A stretch of 64,000 bases of DNA, taken from the NCBI RefSeq assembly GCF_000014145.1, contig NC_008255.1, positions 1,055,501-1,119,500 of the forward strand, read 5' to 3'. A program made the position numbers and the translations under genes. Shown here one piece after another: positions 37,618 through 45,905 of this stretch (position 1 is its first letter; every line of letters starts with the position of its first letter). The DNA comes from Cytophaga hutchinsonii ATCC 33406 (GTDB lineage: Bacteria > Bacteroidota > Bacteroidia > Cytophagales > Cytophagaceae). Under the pieces are notes generated by a model. The model was not told the origin of the DNA. It saw nothing but the letters and a program-made list of their open reading frames with translations, and searched no databases.

Positions 37618-38987
37618 TTATCTAACAATGTTGCCTACGGCTCTGTCGTAGTCTGCTTTTGAAATTAAGGCTGTGTATACAGCTCTGTAGTAATTTGTTT
37701 GCGCCTCAATCAAATCGGATTCAGCTGTTGTTACTTCTACATTTAAAGCAATCCCTGCATCGTATTCAGCTCTAAGTACAGCTAAGTTATCCTGTGCCAG
37801 TTTTAAATTTTGTTTTTGAATATTAAAGGACTGAACACTGTTGTATAAATTGATCAATGCCTGTTCAACTTCCAGATTAATTTCTTTTTCAAGCGAACGT
37901 TTGTTGTTGTCGGTAATACGCTGTTGAATTTTACTTTGCTGTACTTTGTAGTTTGTTGCAAAACCAGAGAATATAGGTACCTGCAAGCGAAGACCGATCG
38001 TTGAATAATCATACCAGCGGGAAGATTGTGTTAAGTCAGAGAAGTGCGTAGCACCCGGGTTATAACCAAAAGACCCGATTGCCAGAAGTCTGGGATAGTG
38101 GCCTGCCTGCGCATATTTAACTAAGTAGTGATTATATTTCTGTTGGCTCTCAATGATAGAATATTCAATGCGGTTTGAATACGTAGCTTTTTTTCCTGCG
38201 CTAATATTTTTTGAATATCATCAACCATTTCCGGATACAGGCTGTCTGTTAAAATCAAGGGATTCTCTTCAGATAAATTCATCTGGTATCTCAGCATGGA
38301 GCGGCTCAACGCAACCGTGCGGACAATTTCCTGACGCTGTTCTTTTACATTGTTTAAGCTTACCAGCGTTCTGCTTACATCAATACTACGCGCAAGGCCT
38401 GATTCATAACGGGCGTTGCTTTCTCTATACATCGAATCCAGACTGGCAAGATTTGATTCGATGGCCTTCAGCTGCTTTTCATTTACCAAAACACCATAGT
38501 AAGCTTTTGTAATATTCACAGAAACATCAATTCTGGTTTTAGTAATTGTCTTGTCTGCTATTTCCTGATTGGCAACAGCCGTACCTTGTGCTGAAAAGAA
38601 TGACTGATCAAACAATACCTGCGAGCCTGTTATATTAGGCGTGAATACATTTTTCAAACCAAGTTGAAACGCAATGGGCGTTCCTGTTGGAAGCGGGGAG
38701 TTTGCCTGAAACCCGATACCACTTTCTGTTATGTTTTGCTGCACCTTAAAGCTATGTACTAAATCTGCCTGTGCTGAAATCTGCGGAAGTAATCCCGCGC
38801 GTACTTCTCCTTTTTGTGCCGTCCTTAATTCACTTTGAAGGTTTGAATTTTTTACATTGAAATTTTCCGTAAGACCGTAATCAATTGCCTGCTGCAGGCT
38901 GAAACTACTTGGTTCTGGTGATTGTTGCTGGGCGTATAAGCACAATGAAAGTGTACTCAACAGCATAGCAATGCTTATTTTTTTCAT
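37618..38987 (-). CDS. TolC-family outer-membrane factor, interrupted by a frameshift
   Basis: Outer-membrane channel of the efflux system, of the TolC/OprM type. The first frame runs from the ATG at 38987 with a signal peptide (ends LYAQ) and stops at 38121 after 288 codons. The rest of the family sequence continues in the -1 frame, through RIEYSIIESQQKYNHYLVKY, to the stop at 37618. The joined product is about 456 residues, the normal length. The switch maps to a run of seven A (plus-strand T run 38188-38194) that reads GAA AAA AAG in the first frame. A one-base slip back on A AAA AAG enters the second frame exactly. It may be recoding, transcriptional slippage, a true mutation or a sequence error. 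It heads the tolC-mfp-RND-tetR operon. Confidence 0.88.
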
Positions 38988-39063
38988 GTGAGGTGGTATT
39001 TATTTTTATTCGAAGGAAGGGTATTTTATATACAATACTGCCTGGCTTCTGAAACAAAATTAC

Positions 39064-39104
39064 TAAACTTTTCGACTTTTGTTGTAAAATAGTCGAAAAG
39101 TTTA
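39064..39104. promoter_or_regulatory. Inverted repeat upstream of tolC, candidate operator
   Basis: Perfect 14-nt arms (39064-39077 and 39091-39104) with the core CTTTTCGACT are separated by 13 nt, 77 nt upstream of the efflux operon start. A site of this type fits a dimeric repressor such as the operon's TetR. There is no poly-T, so it is not a terminator. Confidence 0.5.
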
Positions 39105-39123
39105 AAAGCTGAATGAATGATAG

Positions 39124-39160
39124 TATTATTAAAATATTTCATTTAAATATTTTAATAATA
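39124..39160. repeat. AT-only inverted repeat upstream of tolC
   Basis: Perfect 16-nt arms (39124-39139 and 39145-39160) made only of A and T surround a 5-nt loop. It could be a second regulatory palindrome or an AT-rich cruciform. Its role is unknown. It lies in the 297-nt region between tolC and gldC. Confidence 0.45.
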
Positions 39161-39241
39161 CGCAGGAGAGATGGGTATAAATTTAAATAAATAGTAAAAA
39201 GTAATCATGTATATAAACGTTAGGCATACATTATACGAAGC

Positions 39242-39278
39242 AAAAAAAAAATCCCCTTTCAGAGTTTAAAAGGGGATT
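39242..39278 (-). terminator. Rho-independent terminator after gldC
   Basis: Read on the minus strand, 10-nt arms (39269-39278 and 39250-39259) with a CCCC/GGGG core surround a 9-nt loop and are followed by about nine T (plus-strand A run 39242-39250). Confidence 0.92.
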
Positions 39279-39284
39279 GAATGA

Positions 39285-39620
39285 TTATTGTTTGGCGTTT
39301 TCTTTCACATGAATCACGAGCTTCTTACATAAGTCACGGATCATTTCAGCCATTTTGATATCACCGGTAGCATTTTCAATTGAATCGGCCATTCCGCCAA
39401 TTCCTTCGATTGCAAAACGCTTCATTTCTTCAACAGGCATTTCCTTTGTCCAGATATTAATCTGCATGGTATTCATTTGCGAATGATCCCACAACGACAA
39501 AGCAATTGCGTCTGTAGGCAAAGGTTTGTCAGAAGGTCCATCGGTAGCTTCCCAAAGAATAGACTCCGGGATATTTTTATCATCAAGCGTTACGCTGAAT
39601 TTTATTTCAGAATTTTTCAT
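39285..39620 (-). CDS. gldC: Gliding motility protein GldC
   Basis: This 111-residue protein has the features I recall for GldC of Flavobacterium johnsoniae: start MKNSEIKFSVTLDD, then the conserved centre INIWTKEMPVEEMKRF and a C-terminal helix with MADSIENATGD. GldC is a small accessory gliding protein, cytoplasmic by sequence since no signal peptide is visible. In F. johnsoniae, loss of gldC reduces rather than abolishes gliding. Here it stands alone with its own promoter (39667-39697) and terminator, without gldB next to it. Confidence 0.88.
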   Translation of the reverse strand: MKNSEIKFSVTLDDKNIPESILWEATDGPSDKPLPTDAIALSLWDHSQMNTMQINIWTKEMPVEEMKRFAIEGIGGMADSIENATGDIKMAEMIRDLCKKLVIHVKENAKQ

Positions 39621-39666
39621 GTTTCAGTAATATTTCTGCTAATTTCCAGAGGAAATAACTCTAAAC

Positions 39667-39697
39667 CAAATTTAGAAATCGTAATTTATCTTCCCAA
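39667..39697 (-). promoter_or_regulatory. gldC promoter
   Basis: On the minus strand, TTG (39695-39697), 20 nt of spacer, then TAAATTTG (39667-39674), a perfect TAnnTTTG element. The start codon at 39620 lies about 47 nt downstream of the box. Confidence 0.75.
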
Positions 39698-39721
39698 AAC
39701 CATATTTATCAGGCCTTTTCA

Positions 39722-40750
39722 ATGAAGTGTATGAATATCAGTGCAATACTTTTATTTTTTGTTTCTCTATTATCTTTCTCCTGTTCATACCGTACCGAAA
39801 CAGTTAATAAATCTGCGAAGACGGCTGCTACAACCTGCAGAATCGGATTTTACAATACGGAGAATCTTTTTGACATATATGACGACAAACACAGCAATGA
39901 CAATGATTTTTTACCTTTGGGCAAACTAAAATGGACAGCAGACCGGTATGATGTAAAGCTGAAACACATAAAAGAAGTTATTGATGGTTTGAATGACCTG
40001 TCAACACTGGCTTTGATCGGTATGTCTGAAGTGGAAAACAAAGAGGTTCTGGAAGACTTGTTGAAAAACGATACAACCTTTCAGATCATACATTACAACT
40101 CGTCTGACCGCAGAGGAATAGATGTTTGCCTGTTGTATAACCCTGCTTATTTTACTCCGCTTACATCATATTTGTCCAGCTTCGACAAAAGTAATGATCC
40201 TGAGCTGTTCTTACGTGAAGTGCTGGTGGTTAAAGGTGTTTTATGGAATGATACGGTACACGTACTGGTTAATCACTGGCCATCGCGCAGAGAAGGTGAA
40301 GAAAAATCTGAAACAAAACGTATCGCAGCTGCTATGCTTACGCAGGAGATTATAGATTCAATCATTCAGGTTAATCCATCAAATAATATCCTGCTGATGG
40401 GCGATTTCAATGATCAGCCATCCGATAAAAGTATGTCGGTTATGCTGAATCTGAAAACAACAAAAAAAGGTAAGGACGGTGAATTGATTAACCCCTTTAA
40501 AGCCTTGCAGGAAGCAGGCGAGGGGACATGTAAATACAAACACGACTGGTTTTTATTTGATCAGATTTTAATCAGTAATTCCATTTCAAATAAAAAAGGA
40601 TTTCAATTTACGGATGCAGAGATTTATCATCCGGAATGGCTGTATTATAAAAATGATTTGAAATCAGGCCCCTTCAGAAGTTATTTAGGTAATACATATT
40701 ACGGCGGTTACAGCGACCACTTTCCGGTATACATTGAATTGAAAAAATAA
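39722..40750 (+). CDS. Endonuclease/exonuclease/phosphatase-family lipoprotein
   Basis: This 342-residue protein belongs to the EEP (DNase I/AP endonuclease-like) superfamily. It has an N-terminal lipoprotein signal with a lipobox ending LSFSC near residue 21. The core shows FYNTENLFD, the catalytic Glu segment IGMSEVENK, NHWPSR, the metal-site MGDFND and the terminal Asp-His of GYSDHFPVYIE. The intact catalytic set suggests an active phosphodiesterase or nuclease at the cell envelope. The substrate is unknown: DNA, nucleotides and phospholipid heads are all possible. A second ATG at 39731 is an alternative start. It converges with ribF with only 5 nt between stops. Confidence 0.87.
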   Translation: MKCMNISAILLFFVSLLSFSCSYRTETVNKSAKTAATTCRIGFYNTENLFDIYDDKHSNDNDFLPLGKLKWTADRYDVKLKHIKEVIDGLNDLSTLALIGMSEVENKEVLEDLLKNDTTFQIIHYNSSDRRGIDVCLLYNPAYFTPLTSYLSSFDKSNDPELFLREVLVVKGVLWNDTVHVLVNHWPSRREGEEKSETKRIAAAMLTQEIIDSIIQVNPSNNILLMGDFNDQPSDKSMSVMLNLKTTKKGKDGELINPFKALQEAGEGTCKYKHDWFLFDQILISNSISNKKGFQFTDAEIYHPEWLYYKNDLKSGPFRSYLGNTYYGGYSDHFPVYIELKK

Positions 40751-40755
40751 ATTCG

Positions 40756-41685
40756 TTATTTTAAAATAGCTCGTGTTTCAATTTCATCCTGTTTCAATTG
40801 CAGAATCAAGGTGTCGATACCGCTGAATTTTACTTCATCACGGATATACGTGATTAATTCCAGTCGAACCGTTTTACCATAGATGTCCTGATTGAAATCA
40901 AAAATATGTACTTCGATTGTTCGGCGTTTGTCATTGTTGATGGTTGGCCTGACACCAATATTCAGCATGCCTTTATACCGTTCACCTTCAATGTACGCAT
41001 ACACAGCATACACACCATTTTTAGGAATCAGCTTGTCCTGATCTTCGATAAAAATATTTGCCGTAGGGAAGCCTATTGTTCTGCCTAATTTATTTCCTTC
41101 AATAACAAAACCGCGGAGCAGGTATGGATAGCCTAAATTCTGATTGGCAACGGTACTATCACCATTTAACAATGCTTTGCGGATAAGCGTTGAAGAGATC
41201 GCTAACGATTCAATTTCCTGCTTGGGTATTTCAATGGATTCAATTTCAAAACGCTCTTTATTCGCATTCAGATAATCAATACTTCCCTCGCGGTTATTAC
41301 CGAAGCGGTGATCATAACCTAATACCAGGTAACGTGTACCAATGCTTTTGATTAAGATGTTTTCAATGAAAGCGTCTGCTGTTAGCTTTGAAAATTCTTC
41401 ATTGAAATTCAGAATTAATAAATGGTCAATGTTATATGTATCCAGTAAATGAATTTTTTCTTCAAGGGTATTCAATAAGCCAATAGGTTCTGCATCTTTT
41501 TTTAATACAAAGCGCGGATGTGGCCAAAAAGTAATCAATACACTTTCCCCGTTTACAAGACTACTTAGTTCGGTAAGCCGGTTCAGTATTTTTTTATGGC
41601 CGATGTGAACACCATCAAAGGCACCAATAGTAACAACGGCTTTGTTTACCGGTTGAAATTCTTTTATGTCTCTATAGATTTTCAT
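40756..41685 (-). CDS. ribF: Bifunctional riboflavin kinase / FAD synthetase
   Basis: RibF phosphorylates riboflavin to FMN and adenylates it to FAD. The 309-residue protein has the N-terminal nucleotidyltransferase domain (about 15-180) with GAFDGVHIGHKKIL and GYDHRFG. The C-terminal flavokinase domain (about 185-305) has LGRTIGFPTANI and the metal-binding NGVYAVYA. The length is standard. The start overlaps the truB stop by 4 nt, the ribF-truB coupling common in bacteria. Confidence 0.96.
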   Translation of the reverse strand: MKIYRDIKEFQPVNKAVVTIGAFDGVHIGHKKILNRLTELSSLVNGESVLITFWPHPRFVLKKDAEPIGLLNTLEEKIHLLDTYNIDHLLILNFNEEFSKLTADAFIENILIKSIGTRYLVLGYDHRFGNNREGSIDYLNANKERFEIESIEIPKQEIESLAISSTLIRKALLNGDSTVANQNLGYPYLLRGFVIEGNKLGRTIGFPTANIFIEDQDKLIPKNGVYAVYAYIEGERYKGMLNIGVRPTINNDKRRTIEVHIFDFNQDIYGKTVRLELITYIRDEVKFSGIDTLILQLKQDEIETRAILK

Positions 41686-42359
41686 ATCGACAAAAATTTT
41701 TCTTCAAGTTGTTCCGGAGTTAATGCCTGTTTTACAGAAAGGGTTCCGATGCGCTCTCTGCGTAAGGCATTCAGGTGGCCGCCGCAGCCTAATGCTTTTC
41801 CAAAATCGTTTGCAATGGTACGTATGTATGTGCCTTTGCTGCAAACAATATTGAAATACACTAAGGGTAATTCTACTTTTGTAATTTTGAATTCTTTAAT
41901 GAAAACCTGCCTCGATTTAATGATCACTTCATTGCCTTTGCGTGCTTCGTCGTACGCTCTTTTTCCATCTACTTTAACCGCAGAATGAATAGGCGGGATC
42001 TGTGTAATGGTACCTAAAAATTGTTTCACCGTTTTCCGGATCTGTGTCTCGGTCAACCCTGAAATATCGGTATGGTTTTCTAAAGGCAATTCCAGATCGT
42101 ATGATGCAGTAGTTGCACCTAAACCAATAGCACCTGAATATTCTTTTTCATCGGCCATCAGCGATTCAATTGTTTTTGTTTTTTTTCCGGTACAAACAAT
42201 CAGCAAGCCGGTAGCCAGTGGATCAAGCGTGCCCGCATGACCAACCTTTTTCATTTTTAAAACTCTACGTACTTTTTTTACCACATCAAAGGAGGTCCAG
42301 TGATAAGGCTTATCTAAGCACAATACTAAATCGTGCTGGGGGGATTCATTCGTAGGCAT
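41682..42359 (-). CDS. truB: tRNA pseudouridine(55) synthase TruB
   Basis: TruB isomerises U55 in the T-loop of tRNAs. The 225-residue protein has the catalytic Asp in GHAGTLDPLATGLL (near residue 42), KPYHWTSFDVV at the N-terminus, and the conserved CSKGTYIRTIANDFG segment. It is shorter than the E. coli enzyme (about 314) because it lacks the C-terminal PUA extension, which is usual in Bacteroidota. It lies 16 nt after uppP and overlaps ribF by 4 nt. Confidence 0.96.
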   Translation of the reverse strand: MPTNESPQHDLVLCLDKPYHWTSFDVVKKVRRVLKMKKVGHAGTLDPLATGLLIVCTGKKTKTIESLMADEKEYSGAIGLGATTASYDLELPLENHTDISGLTETQIRKTVKQFLGTITQIPPIHSAVKVDGKRAYDEARKGNEVIIKSRQVFIKEFKITKVELPLVYFNIVCSKGTYIRTIANDFGKALGCGGHLNALRRERIGTLSVKQALTPEQLEEKFLSI

Positions 42360-42375
42360 GTAATAAAGGGAACGG

Positions 42376-43167
42376 TTATACGACTTGAAGATCTACGTGC
42401 ATCGCAAGAAGGATCAATAATAATGCGCCTAATGCAATACGGTAGTAACCAAAAGCCTTAAAACCATATTTTGTAAGGATGTTGATGAAGAATTTAATGG
42501 CAAGCATTGCTACAATAAATGCTACCACATTCCCTAATAATAAAAGCGGAATTTTATCTGTTGATTCAAGGATCAATTCTTTTTCATCATATAAACTTTT
42601 TGCAGTTGCAGCAAACATCGTTGGTACAGCTAAGAAAAAAGAAAATTCCGCTGCAGCCTTACGCGTTAATTTCTGCGTTAAGCCGCCAATGATTGTTGCA
42701 GCAGAACGGGATACACCCGGAATCATGGCTAAGCATTGAAAACAGCCAATCAAAAATCCTGTTTGATAAGAAACTTCTTCTTCTCCTTCGGTTTCATTTT
42801 TCTGAAACCATTTATCAACAAACAATAAAACAATACCGCCGACCAATAAGGTAGATGCTACTACCCATACATTTTCAAGCCAGGTGTCAATGTGTTTTTT
42901 TAATAGTAAGCCTACAATAGCAGTAGGAATAAAGGCTACAAAAAGTTTGAAATAGAAATCACAACTTTTAAAGAAACGTTTGAAGTATAAAACCACTACA
43001 GACAAGATAGCACCAAACTGTATAGCTACTTCAAATACTTTGGTAAATGGATCACTTTTAATACCCATTAAGGCAGAAGTGATGATCATATGTCCCGTAG
43101 AAGAAACGGGTAAAAATTCAGTTACGCCCTCAACAATGGCAAGTATAATGGATTCAAGCCAGGTCAT
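42376..43167 (-). CDS. uppP: Undecaprenyl-diphosphate phosphatase
   Basis: UppP (BacA) dephosphorylates undecaprenyl pyrophosphate to recycle the lipid carrier for peptidoglycan and surface glycans. The 263-residue membrane protein has the two catalytic signatures [15 protein letters not shown] (residues 13-27) and [10 protein letters not shown] (about 149-158), and about eight membrane helices. The length is normal. It is in the ftsX-DUF3098-uppP-truB-ribF run, an order I recall from other Bacteroidota. Confidence 0.96.
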
Positions 43168-43169
43168 TA

Positions 43170-43382
43170 TTACGCTTCTTTCTTAGGTGAATAAAAGATT
43201 GCAGCAACTTCCACAATAAGACCCAATAAAACAATCAGCGGGCCAACTGTTAAACCTTTAGTACCGAAGCCATATTCTTCCGTATCCGAAGCCATAATGA
43301 AATAACCGATAACCATTAATAATACGCCGGCAATCATTATGATATAATTGATGCTGCTGAATACTAATTTTTCTTTGCTCAT
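43170..43382 (-). CDS. DUF3098 small membrane protein
   Basis: This 70-residue protein has two membrane helices (about 12-30 and 45-63) separated by a loop with [17 protein letters not shown]. It fits the DUF3098 family, found next to ftsX and uppP in Bacteroidota. Its function is unknown; the gene order suggests an envelope or division role. It lies 8 nt after ftsX and 2 nt before uppP. Confidence 0.85.
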
Positions 43383-43390
43383 AATTGTAT

Positions 43391-44293
43391 TTAGTATAAA
43401 TCGTCAAGTGATAAGTACATGTATTTTCGTACAGACAGAAAGGAACTGATAAGTCCGATGATTCCGCCTGTAAAAATTAATATTGCGTAAAGTATGTAGG
43501 TATGTTCCGGTACATACAGTTTTTTCAGATCTTCAATAGAAACAAAGGCATATTGCTGAAGCGCAAATAACAGACCAGATGCAATAATGCCCCCAATGGC
43601 GCCTTGTACCATGGCACGGTAAACAAATGGCTTTTGAATAAAGAACGGACGTGCACCAACCAGCTGCATGCTGCGTATAAGAAAACGTTGTGAATACAAC
43701 GCTAATTTTATTGTATTGTTGATCAGGAAAAAGGTAACAATAGTAAGTAGCAGTGCAAAGGCAGCAAGCACAATGCCTGCATTACGAATGTTGCGCGTAA
43801 CTTTTTTTAACAATGCCTCCTCATAAATTACTTCATATACTGCAGGTTCGGTATTCAACTCTTCAATGATGTAATTCATGGAAAGAGAATCGGTGAATTT
43901 TTCAGAAACATGTATCGTATAAGAAGCGCGTAATGGATTTTCTTCAATGATTTTTGTGAAATCCTGCCCCGTTTGTTTAATGTATTCTTCTTTAGCCTGT
44001 TCCTGAGAAATGTAGGTAATGTCAGGTTTACCGGCAGCATCTCTGATCAGATACTTTTTTTGAAACAGGCCATCTTTAAATGCGGTGGACATTGAATCAT
44101 TGATGTGATTATGTACATACACCTGAACTTCGCCAACCTGATTATGTATGATTGTTTTAATGGATTGGGCATTGATTAAAATCAACCCGAATAATCCAAT
44201 AACACTTAAAGATAAGGTAATACTGAAAATTACGGTTGCATACGGAAAACTTCCCAGCACCTTTTGTCTTCTTTTAGTTGTTGTCTCTGCCAC
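43391..44293 (-). CDS. ftsX: Cell division permease FtsX
   Basis: FtsX is the membrane subunit of the FtsEX complex, which controls peptidoglycan hydrolases at the septum. This protein of about 300 residues has an N-terminal helix (SVIGLFGLILI), a large extracytoplasmic loop and three further helices near the C-terminus, the MacB/FtsX pattern. I place the start at a GTG at 44293. The open frame extends to a TTG at 44320, but that codon lies inside a terminator hairpin and a consensus -7 element (44318-44325). With the GTG, the N-terminus reads VAETTTKRRQKVLGSFPYA, which fits FtsX from related species. ftsE is not in the window. Confidence 0.87.
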   Translation of the reverse strand: MAETTTKRRQKVLGSFPYATVIFSITLSLSVIGLFGLILINAQSIKTIIHNQVGEVQVYVHNHINDSMSTAFKDGLFQKKYLIRDAAGKPDITYISQEQAKEEYIKQTGQDFTKIIEENPLRASYTIHVSEKFTDSLSMNYIIEELNTEPAVYEVIYEEALLKKVTRNIRNAGIVLAAFALLLTIVTFFLINNTIKLALYSQRFLIRSMQLVGARPFFIQKPFVYRAMVQGAIGGIIASGLLFALQQYAFVSIEDLKKLYVPEHTYILYAILIFTGGIIGLISSFLSVRKYMYLSLDDLY

Positions 44294-44302
44294 GTATTCT
44301 AT

Positions 44303-44346
44303 AAAAAACGGAATGGTCAAATTTACCGAAGAAATTTGACCATTCC
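44303..44346 (-). terminator. Terminator after the anti-sigma-like gene
   Basis: On the minus strand, perfect 15-nt arms (44332-44346 and 44310-44324) surround a 7-nt loop and are followed by a run of six T (plus-strand A 44303-44308). It lies between the anti-sigma-like gene and ftsX. Confidence 0.85.
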
Positions 44347-44348
44347 AA
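44318..44348 (-). promoter_or_regulatory. ftsX promoter embedded in the terminator hairpin
   Basis: On the minus strand, TTG (44346-44348), 20 nt, then TAAATTTG (44318-44325) give a consensus promoter. The -7 box occupies the second arm of the hairpin, and the start site would be near 44314, about 20 nt before the GTG at 44293. Confidence 0.65.
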
Positions 44349-44371
44349 TTTGAATACAGGAAGATATGAGA

Positions 44372-45277
44372 TTAATGTGCCTTTAATTGGCTTAATTGTG
44401 TCAAAGTAGCTTTATCTGTGATCGGTGTTAAGGTCGTAACCTTTGTTTTGCCCTGAATCAGTTCATAATATTTACCATCGAAGTATAAGAACAACTGCTT
44501 TGATGGTGAATTATTCAATTCGTATAGTTCATACGTACTGTTAGAGAAATTACCGTGTAAGTATAATTGGTTGTTAAAGAAACGATATGCAAGATCTTTG
44601 TCTTTAACAATATTTACTTTTACCTGACTCGTTGTATTGTTTACACTGCCGTGGTTGATAGCTGACATGTCAACACCATCTGTTTGCGGCTGAATGGTGA
44701 ACCCACCATCCATTTCTTCAGGAGCAATATCTGTTGTATACGAAGGTGTCTTAACAGATTTTTTATCTGCATTTTCTGTTGCCGAAGTCTTGGAAATTTT
44801 ATTCTTTGAATCAACTGCAGTTGTTTTACTGGTTACAGAAGCCGCTTTGTTTTCAATACTTGAAGCAAGACCGGTTATATTGTCCGGAGTAGTTTCAGAA
44901 ATGTTTTCTGATGCTTGAATTGCTTGATGTTGATTTTGTTCAGATAATTTGCTGCCATCTGTTACAAGAGCGTCTTCTTCCTGATTCCCTGTAAATACTG
45001 CAAAAGAGCCAACAAATAGGGCTACTACGCCCATAGATGCAGCAAGTTTCAAGTAAGAAGAACCAAACAAACCTGCAGGTTTAACATCAACGCTGTTTAA
45101 TCTGTTTTTTAATTGCTGATGCCTGTGTGATTTTAAAGCTTCAACAATGTCTTTCTGTATTGATACTTCCTGCTGAAGTTTAGGGTCTGCAGAGATTGCA
45201 GCGTTAAATGCTGCTGTGTCTGCAGCGTTTAAATCTCCGCGTAAGAATCCATCAATAATTTCTTCTGAAATGTCCAT
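44372..45277 (-). CDS. Putative anti-sigma factor, membrane protein
   Basis: This 301-residue protein has a cytoplasmic N-terminal helical region (1-70), one membrane helix at about 75-96 and a long periplasmic part rich in Ser, Thr and Lys. The C-terminus has a compact beta-type region (about 215-300). It lies 2 nt after an ECF-type sigma gene, the usual arrangement for a sigma and its membrane anti-sigma. No HxxxCxxC zinc motif of the ZAS class is present. The anti-sigma role is inferred from position and topology, not from a recognised domain. Confidence 0.7.
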   Translation of the reverse strand: MDISEEIIDGFLRGDLNAADTAAFNAAISADPKLQQEVSIQKDIVEALKSHRHQQLKNRLNSVDVKPAGLFGSSYLKLAASMGVVALFVGSFAVFTGNQEEDALVTDGSKLSEQNQHQAIQASENISETTPDNITGLASSIENKAASVTSKTTAVDSKNKISKTSATENADKKSVKTPSYTTDIAPEEMDGGFTIQPQTDGVDMSAINHGSVNNTTSQVKVNIVKDKDLAYRFFNNQLYLHGNFSNSTYELYELNNSPSKQLFLYFDGKYYELIQGKTKVTTLTPITDKATLTQLSQLKAH

Positions 45278-45279
45278 AA

Positions 45280-45819
45280 CTAGTCAAGAAAGTCACTTTC
45301 TTTATATAAAGATTTAACAAGGAGATCCAGCTCCTTTTTACATTTGTATTTTTTTGTTTTCGAAGTGTCCGAATTGGCAAAACCCATCTTTTCGGCTATC
45401 TCAACCATCGACAAGCGATCAAAATAATAATAAGTAAGAATATCCCGGCAGGTTTCACCCAATTGCTGAATACATTTATTTATTATTTTAATGCGTTCAT
45501 TTTTATCCAGGTCAACGACGTCAACTTCATCTTTAACCTCATAAGAAAAACGTTTCTTACGTTCTAATTCTTTTCGCCACAAATTTAAACAAATACTGTA
45601 TAGGTAAGTGCTTATTTTTGAAGTTAATACAAAATCAGGGTCGCGAGCCTTTTGCCAAAGTACAATCAATGAATCCTGATAAACATCTTTGGCTTCCTCT
45701 TCACTACCGTTGTTTTTGACGATCAGTTTGACCATCATCCGGTAATTTTTTTTATAGAGTAAGTCCAAGGTATTCTCATCACCCTGTTTTAGACGCGCTA
45801 AAATCTCTTGGTCATTCAT
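45280..45819 (-). CDS. ECF-type RNA polymerase sigma factor
   Basis: This 179-residue protein has the sigma-70 region 2 (about residues 20-90), with YQDSLIVLWQKA for core binding and -10 recognition. Region 4 (about 115-170) contains a helix-turn-helix, in LSMVEIAEKMGFANSDTSK. Regions 1 and 3 are missing, as in extracytoplasmic-function sigma factors. It is the first gene of a two-gene unit with the putative anti-sigma protein. The signal and regulon are unknown. No clear -7 element was seen upstream. Confidence 0.92.
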   Translation of the reverse strand: MNDQEILARLKQGDENTLDLLYKKNYRMMVKLIVKNNGSEEEAKDVYQDSLIVLWQKARDPDFVLTSKISTYLYSICLNLWRKELERKKRFSYEVKDEVDVVDLDKNERIKIINKCIQQLGETCRDILTYYYFDRLSMVEIAEKMGFANSDTSKTKKYKCKKELDLLVKSLYKESDFLD

Positions 45820-45905
45820 GATTTATATACTTTTGACGCTCTTTTAGTAACCCGTAGTTTTTAATTTATTTAGCTGAATGGTATTTTTGTGGATAATTAC
45901 GTGGA

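Noticed and set aside
37618-38987. Calling two separate genes (288 and 122 codons) for the TolC region
   Set aside because: The two frames form one continuous TolC-family sequence without loss of residues when joined by a -1 shift, so they are treated as one interrupted gene.
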